NCBI GenBank assembly: GCA_016936335.1
Contig: JAFGXZ010000106.1
Coordinates: 1-10,352 of the forward strand
DNA: 10,352 nucleotides
Direction of reading: 5' to 3'
Origin: Fidelibacterota bacterium
GTDB lineage: Bacteria; Fidelibacterota; UBA2242
The notes below the pieces were generated by a model. It saw nothing but the letters and a program-made list of their open reading frames with translations. It was not told where the DNA came from and did no database searches. Each line of letters opens with the position of its first letter. Within the stretch, counting starts at the first letter, position 1. Shown here one piece after another: positions 6,054 to 10,352 of the stretch. A program made the position numbers and the translations under genes.

Positions 6054-6965
6054 TTACAGCATAAATATTATAACCGCAGCAAGTCCCAAAAGTGTCGGAA
6101 CGCCGAGGAAAAAGCGAATCGATTGTTCGGTTCGGAAGCGCGGAAATGAGACTCCAACGACAACCGACAGCATATACAGCATAAAAGTTTTCAGCATCAT
6201 GGCGAAAATATTGGTGGCGCCACCCAGATACAGGTTCATGAAAAGCACCAGCTTGGCCGACAGGAAAATTGCCCGGTTCGTCTGCAATATTCCAAGAAAA
6301 GAACTCTGCATTTCCGTCGGCGGTCCGATCGGGACTTCCTGGGGAGCCAGAACAATATCAAATGGCGAATGCATGTTCATTCCCAGCAATGCAAACAGAC
6401 CGGCAAAGGTCGCCAGCGGGTTTGTGAAAATCGTCCAGTTCAGTATTCCACCCTGCTGAGCAGCCACGATTTCTGTAATCGAAAGAGAATGATATTGAAT
6501 TGCCAGGGCAATGACGGACAAAGCAAACGGCAGTTCGAAGGATGTCATTTGAGACAATCCCCGGCCAACGGCAATTGCACTGTTTGGATGACCGCCTTCA
6601 CCGGCACCGAGCGCCATTCCCAATTGACCAAAAAAGATAAAGTACATCACCAGCAACAAGTCGCCGGAAAAACTCAGGTTGGCAAACATGACCGAGCCAT
6701 AAATAGCCGGAATAAACAGATACGTTCCCAGACCTCCGGCCAGGCGAAAAATCGGTCCTAAAAAGAACATGACACCATGAGAAATTGCACTGCGTTTAGC
6801 GTATGTTTTCAAAATATCCAGCCAGGGCTGCCAGATTGGAGGTCCCACACGGCCGTGGGCGCGAGCGACGATTTTTCGGACCAATCCATTCAGGAGCAGG
6901 CCGTAGTTCAAAATTACAAACACTGAAATGAAGAGATATAACGCAGTTCGCAGAATATCAGCCAT
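6054..6965 (-). CDS. mbxM: NuoH / MbxM-like membrane subunit
   Basis: 303 residues, almost entirely hydrophobic, with roughly eight transmembrane segments. Family landmarks: HGRVGPPIWQPWLDILKTYAKR (37-58; NuoH form R-x-G-P...L-Q-x-x-x-D-x-x-K), SFELPFALSVIALA (142-155, with the conserved Glu144), SPFDIVLAPQEVP (200-212), and FPRFRTEQSIRFF (274-286) near the C-terminus. NuoH-type subunits connect the cytoplasmic redox arm to the membrane ion-pumping arm. The loop at 200-222 keeps P-F-D but has lost most of the acidic residues of the complex I quinone-site loop (E-A-E and E-Y-S-G), in line with a complex that does not use quinone. The ATG at 6963-6965 overlaps the preceding TAA by one base (TAATG) and has a perfect AGGAGG 6 nt upstream, which rejects the longer frame to 7100. 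Confidence 0.9.
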   Translation of the reverse strand: MADILRTALYLFISVFVILNYGLLLNGLVRKIVARAHGRVGPPIWQPWLDILKTYAKRSAISHGVMFFLGPIFRLAGGLGTYLFIPAIYGSVMFANLSFSGDLLLVMYFIFFGQLGMALGAGEGGHPNSAIAVGRGLSQMTSFELPFALSVIALAIQYHSLSITEIVAAQQGGILNWTIFTNPLATFAGLFALLGMNMHSPFDIVLAPQEVPIGPPTEMQSSFLGILQTNRAIFLSAKLVLFMNLYLGGATNIFAMMLKTFMLYMLSVVVGVSFPRFRTEQSIRFFLGVPTLLGLAAVIIFML

Positions 6966-9900
6966 TAATGACCTCCTGAAATAAAGTAAAGTACAACCAC
7001 ATAAAGAATAATGTGCAATGCATAGGTCTGCCCGTTTCCGGTGTATATTTGTCTGAAAAGAGCTGCCAGCGATTGGGTCCATTCCGAAACAGCAGTCCAA
7101 AACCGTGTTGCCAGCGGACGTGCCATAAAACCCAGGGCTTTCTGATATGGCGCAAAGAAATTGTAAGCCACATGTGTTGTTTCCGGACGATCCGGACGTT
7201 CAGCAGCAAAGACAATATTGAACTGTTTGACCGCCTGCGGTTTCCGTTGCGTAAGTATTAAAATAATCAATGGCAGAGCAAACACTCCCATTGTAACATA
7301 CATAACGGCATTTCCGTTCCAATAGCCGAGACTACTGACCACCGTATAGCCATTCCAATCAACCGTAGTCGGAAAATATACAGAAACGGCTGCGATTAAC
7401 GGTTTAAGAATAAGATTTGGAAACATGGAAATCGCCATGATGGCCATTATGAGTAAATATTCCGGAACCAGGTACCACAATGAGGCTTCCTTGATATTTT
7501 TGAATTTTGGTTTTGGTTGTCCCAAAAAGATCGCGTGGATCAGTCGGTAACAGTAGAGAAACACAATCGTACTGGCGAAAAAGGCCACAGCGGTCTGTAA
7601 ATACCAGCCTCTTTCAATACCGGCGGTATAGAGCAGCCACTTGGACCCAAATCCCGATAATGGCGGCACACCTGACAAGGCGATGATCGCAATCAGTACT
7701 GAAATAAATGAAAACGGCATTTTTTTAATTAAACCACCCATTTCGTACATGGTTCGGGTGCCTGTTCTGGACACCACTCCTGCAATGGCAATGAAAAGCA
7801 GCGCCTTAAAAAAGAGATGATTAAACGACAAATAGATCGCTGAAACCCAACCCAGATGTGACAGCATGGCAACAGATAACACCATATATCCCACTTGTCC
7901 CATGCTGGAATAGGCTAGCAGCTTCTTGATATCTTCCTGGAAAATCGCCATCAATGTCCCGATCAGTGCCGTTGCAGCTCCCAGCCAGCCAAGTAATGAA
8001 CTTACTTCGACTTTTCCGATTAGAGTTTTTCCCAATAATCCGGAAACCAGCATGATTCCAAAGATACCGGCTTTGCTTAGAATGGATGATATCATCGGTG
8101 ATACATCATCTTCGGATTCAGCATAGGAACCGGGCAGCCAGATATGCATTCCCAGGGCCCCGGTTTTAATTAGAAACCCAATTAAAAGACTTATGTATAT
8201 CACTGATACATAGGCTGTTATGCCATTCAGCGAAAGAATAGTAAGAGAACCAGTTGCTGCAAATGTATACGCAAACCCAACGAGGATAAAATAGGCACCG
8301 GCCAGCGAAAAAAGAATGTATAAAAGGCTGTGTCTTTCGGCCTGCCTGCCTCTGAGTATCAGTAAAAACGAGCTGACAGTCATCAACTCCCAGGCATAGA
8401 AAAACTGGATTGTCGTTTCTGATTTTAACAGGATTCCCAAGGCTAAAAACATCATCACAACAAAGGGATAAAAGCCGGTCCGTTTACCACCAGCCTGCAA
8501 TGTCGCAATCAATTGAATCAAGCCGCCACCGAGAAATAAAATCGCAAAGATTGGATAGATACCTTCAAGCTGCGGAATGACATGATACGAAAATGCACCG
8601 ATAACAAGAATCGTTGCGATACCTTTGAGTTTCGCTGGCAGCCAATCGACAGCAAAAAAGAGCGCCGGCATCAATATCGGAGCAAAAAGTATCGGATTAA
8701 AGGAATAATAATGGATCATCATTAAAAAACCGGCATTGAACAGTCCAATTATAAACAGAACCGGCGGCAGTATTTTTTGAAAATTGACTTCCGCTACTTG
8801 TTCAATATCACATTTGACTACGGTTAATAACCAGCGTAACAGGTAGATCGCTTCCAGGAAAGACCCCAATAAAATCGCCCATATCCAGATATGTTGTCCG
8901 CTTTTCGCAAGGAAAAGAACCAGTTCCCACTTTGCCCAGAATCCCGGGAATGGCGGTAAACCGATTAATGCAAAAATGAAACTGCCAAATACAAACATCA
9001 GTAACGGGTTTTGCCGAATGGCTGACCATTTGCCAGTTTCCTGATCTTTAAACAGTCCTGTTAACCAGAACAATCCGGCTTTTGCCAGGAAATGATTAAG
9101 GAATAGTCCACCCACAATAATGATCAACAAATTTATTGGAAGAATACCGCATGTTCCTTTGTATAGGATAGTTAGCGCGGTCAGAACCAGTCCCATCTGA
9201 GCGATTGAGGAATATCCAAGCAGTCGTTTGGCGTTCTGTTGTTTCAGACCAAGCAGGTTGGAAAAAACAAAGGTTACGATACCGATTCCCGCAAGCAAAT
9301 CCAGCATTGAGATATTCAACAGAGGCAGTAATTTATAAATCACAAAGAACATCGCCGCTGAACTGGCCGTGGCAACTACTGCCACTACTCCGCTGTTGAC
9401 AGCCTGGTAGACATCCAACGCCCAGCCATTTGCCGGAAAAGGTTTTAATTCAATTACAATCGCCGCAAGTACGAGAAACAACGCGATATATCCGGCATTG
9501 CCTGCAATCATTTCTTTTGTGGCGATCATCGTATCAATATTCAATGTTCCAGTCAAACGGTACAGGTAAATAGTCCCTATCAGAAACAATGACGAGGCAA
9601 GTCCGCCTGCAATTATATATTTAAAACCGGCACTCAGGGATTTCGTATTTCGATCAATCCCTATTAACGCATACGTCGCAATAGATGTGATCTCCATAAA
9701 AACGAACAGGTTGAACATATCACGGGTCATGATCATTCCGTTTATTCCCATGACCATCATGAGAAACAGGACCATCGCACCGGCATTAGATTCTTTGAAT
9801 CGTGAAAACAGGTACATTGCACTCAGCAAACCGACAAGATTTGCCAGAAACGTGAAGATAGCTTCTTCAAATCCCAATCTTAAATTTATCGAGAATGGCA

Positions 9901-10099
9901 CCTGGAATCCGGCAGTATAAATAACCGCGGCTTCACTTCCCTGCATAATCGCAACCAGCCATTGCCCGGTGATAACTACCATTCCGGTTAAGGCGGCATA
10001 GAATACCAGCATTGTCACCGAACGGTGTAATCGATCAATCAACGACATTAAAAAGCCCGTTCCAAGTGCAATGATGAAAATACTGAGCGGATTTACCAT
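6965..10099 (-). CDS. Double antiporter-like subunit: fused MbxH/MbxH' (MrpD/NuoM/NuoN-like) with C-terminal tail
   Basis: 1044 residues, about twice the length of a single MrpD/NuoM-type subunit and almost wholly transmembrane. Module 1 (about 1-435) has the TM5 motif FNLFVFMEITS (129-139, Glu136), Lys219 in IELKPFPANGW, the AKRLLGYSSIAQMG block (290-303) and Lys340 in LNHFLAKAGLF. A hydrophilic loop at about 428-442 separates module 2, which repeats the set: Glu571 in FFYAWELMTVS, Lys645 in LIKTGALGMHIWLP, IKKLLAYSSMGQVGY (724-738) and Lys765 in FNHLFFKALLF. Residues about 930-1044 add a transmembrane segment, a polar amphipathic stretch (about 951-1020) and a last hydrophobic segment (about 1026-1040). 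This resembles the lateral-helix tail of NuoL/HyfB or a stand-alone MbhI. Family role: each module moves Na+ or H+ across the membrane, driven by electron transfer in the arm. The start has GAGGAG (10105-10110) 5 nt upstream and overlaps the previous gene by 7 nt. Confidence 0.92.
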   Translation of the reverse strand: MVNPLSIFIIALGTGFLMSLIDRLHRSVTMLVFYAALTGMVVITGQWLVAIMQGSEAAVIYTAGFQVPFSINLRLGFEEAIFTFLANLVGLLSAMYLFSRFKESNAGAMVLFLMMVMGINGMIMTRDMFNLFVFMEITSIATYALIGIDRNTKSLSAGFKYIIAGGLASSLFLIGTIYLYRLTGTLNIDTMIATKEMIAGNAGYIALFLVLAAIVIELKPFPANGWALDVYQAVNSGVVAVVATASSAAMFFVIYKLLPLLNISMLDLLAGIGIVTFVFSNLLGLKQQNAKRLLGYSSIAQMGLVLTALTILYKGTCGILPINLLIIIVGGLFLNHFLAKAGLFWLTGLFKDQETGKWSAIRQNPLLMFVFGSFIFALIGLPPFPGFWAKWELVLFLAKSGQHIWIWAILLGSFLEAIYLLRWLLTVVKCDIEQVAEVNFQKILPPVLFIIGLFNAGFLMMIHYYSFNPILFAPILMPALFFAVDWLPAKLKGIATILVIGAFSYHVIPQLEGIYPIFAILFLGGGLIQLIATLQAGGKRTGFYPFVVMMFLALGILLKSETTIQFFYAWELMTVSSFLLILRGRQAERHSLLYILFSLAGAYFILVGFAYTFAATGSLTILSLNGITAYVSVIYISLLIGFLIKTGALGMHIWLPGSYAESEDDVSPMISSILSKAGIFGIMLVSGLLGKTLIGKVEVSSLLGWLGAATALIGTLMAIFQEDIKKLLAYSSMGQVGYMVLSVAMLSHLGWVSAIYLSFNHLFFKALLFIAIAGVVSRTGTRTMYEMGGLIKKMPFSFISVLIAIIALSGVPPLSGFGSKWLLYTAGIERGWYLQTAVAFFASTIVFLYCYRLIHAIFLGQPKPKFKNIKEASLWYLVPEYLLIMAIMAISMFPNLILKPLIAAVSVYFPTTVDWNGYTVVSSLGYWNGNAVMYVTMGVFALPLIILILTQRKPQAVKQFNIVFAAERPDRPETTHVAYNFFAPYQKALGFMARPLATRFWTAVSEWTQSLAALFRQIYTGNGQTYALHIILYVVVLYFISGGH
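6972..6977 (-). promoter_or_regulatory. Strong ribosome binding site of the NuoH-like gene
   Basis: AGGAGG on the minus strand, 6 nt before ATG 6963-6965, inside the last codons (Gly-Gly-His) of the giant antiporter-like gene. It fixes the start at 6965. Confidence 0.75.
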
Positions 10100-10352
10100 T
10101 TTAACTCCTCAAAATCGTTGATATCCAGGGATTGTCTGCGTTGAGACAGATTCACAGCATACACCAGCATCCATGCCGTAACCGCCAAACCGATAACGAG
10201 CGCGGTGAATACCAGGGCGGACGGAACAGGGTCCACAACCATGTTGACAGCATCTGCCTTCAGGACCGAACTGTCGATAATCGGCGCTGTTTTGCCTTTT
10301 ATATAGCCAATCGAAACAATAATCAAATGTATACCGGTATCTATAATGGAAA
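10093..10352 (-). CDS. MrpC / NuoK / MbxG-like membrane subunit, C-terminal part (5' end outside window)
   Basis: The open frame runs in from the right edge and ends at TAA 10093-10095; about 85 residues are visible. The TTG at 10324-10326 is internal: the frame continues upstream without a stop and with family-like sequence (about ten residues ending TGIHL). Landmarks are LIIVSIGYIKGKTAPI, then a polar region, then VDPVPSALVFTALVIGLAVTAWML. The D-P-(x)-P-x-A-L-V-x-T-A-I-V-I pattern is the signature of MrpC (MnhC) and of MbhG/MbxG, a three-helix subunit homologous to NuoK. In this context it belongs to the Mrp-like ion-translocating part of the complex. Its position directly before the H-type subunits matches the mbx gene order and predicts further Mrp-like genes (E, F, G and B types) beyond the window edge. 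Confidence 0.88.
   Translation of the reverse strand, partial: SIIDTGIHLIIVSIGYIKGKTAPIIDSSVLKADAVNMVVDPVPSALVFTALVIGLAVTAWMLVYAVNLSQRRQSLDINDFEELKW
10105..10110 (-). promoter_or_regulatory. Ribosome binding site of the double antiporter-like gene
   Basis: GAGGAG on the minus strand, 5 nt before ATG 10097-10099. It lies in the Glu-Glu codons near the end of the MrpC-like gene, so translation of the large protein is probably coupled to termination of its neighbour. Confidence 0.6.

Noticed and set aside
3699..6965. Ordinary NADH:quinone oxidoreductase (complex I)
   Set aside because: The NuoB-like subunit lacks the tandem Cys, the NuoH-like loop lacks the acidic quinone-site residues, and Mrp-like subunits and the mbx gene order are present; no NuoEFG genes are visible in this window.
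6966..7100. Longer NuoH-like protein starting at 7100
   Set aside because: The extra 45 residues are Cys-rich, unlike NuoH, and are an out-of-frame reading of the antiporter gene; AGGAGG sits before ATG 6965.
6965..10099. Artificial joining of two genes by a sequencing or assembly error
   Set aside because: The frame is open throughout, both modules are intact, and no frameshift signature or duplicated junction is seen around residue 435; still worth confirming with reads.

Overview
The window holds most of a minus-strand operon for a membrane-bound, ion-pumping respiratory complex of the complex I / group 4 hydrogenase / Mrp superfamily, plus the 3' end of an unrelated plus-strand gene. The subunit order, read in the direction of transcription from 10352 down to about 1900, is: MrpC/NuoK-like (cut by the window edge), a very large antiporter-like protein, NuoH-like, NuoB-like, NuoC-like, NuoD-like, and a NuoI-like protein fused to an NfnL/GltD-like flavoprotein. 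This matches, gene for gene, my recollection of the tail of the archaeal mbx (mbs) operon, ...G-H/H'-M-J-K-L-N. Key residues support that assignment. The NuoD-like subunit keeps the N-terminal CxxC of [NiFe] hydrogenases but has lost the C-terminal one. The NuoB-like subunit has three instead of four cluster cysteines. The complex is therefore probably neither a hydrogenase nor a quinone-reducing complex I, but an Mbx/MBS-like oxidoreductase.

Two fusions set it apart. The H and H' antiporter-like subunits are joined into one 1044-residue polypeptide that keeps a glutamate and lysines in both halves and ends in an extra tail. The NuoI-like subunit carries an FAD- and NAD(P)-binding module of the glutamate synthase beta / NfnL family, so the peripheral arm may exchange electrons directly with NAD(P)H. 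My inferred job is ferredoxin:NAD(P)+ electron transfer, or NAD(P)H- or ferredoxin-driven reduction of sulfur compounds, coupled to Na+ or H+ translocation.

Layout: 1-274, C-terminal part of a PlsC-type acyltransferase (+). 275-604, convergent intergenic region with a 103-bp imperfect palindromic repeat and a terminator-like hairpin. 605-1435, L,D-transpeptidase-like membrane-anchored protein (-). 1461-1910, two-CBS-domain protein (-) overlapping the complex operon by 4 nt. 1907-10352, the Mbx-like complex (-). Junctions from 1907 to the right edge range from a 7-nt overlap to gaps of 12 nt or less, so the complex genes are almost certainly co-transcribed and translationally coupled. The promoter and the expected A-F (MrpE/F/G/B-like) subunits should lie beyond position 10352.

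Organism: a bacterium, judging from the PlsC and L,D-transpeptidase genes, good Shine-Dalgarno sites and moderate base composition. The intergenic repeat beginning TGTCATTCTGAGCG is a type I recognise from many bacterial phyla, so it does not fix the taxon. An anaerobe with ferredoxin-based metabolism is likely. A member of the FCB group (for example Calditrichota or a related candidate phylum) is a guess only.
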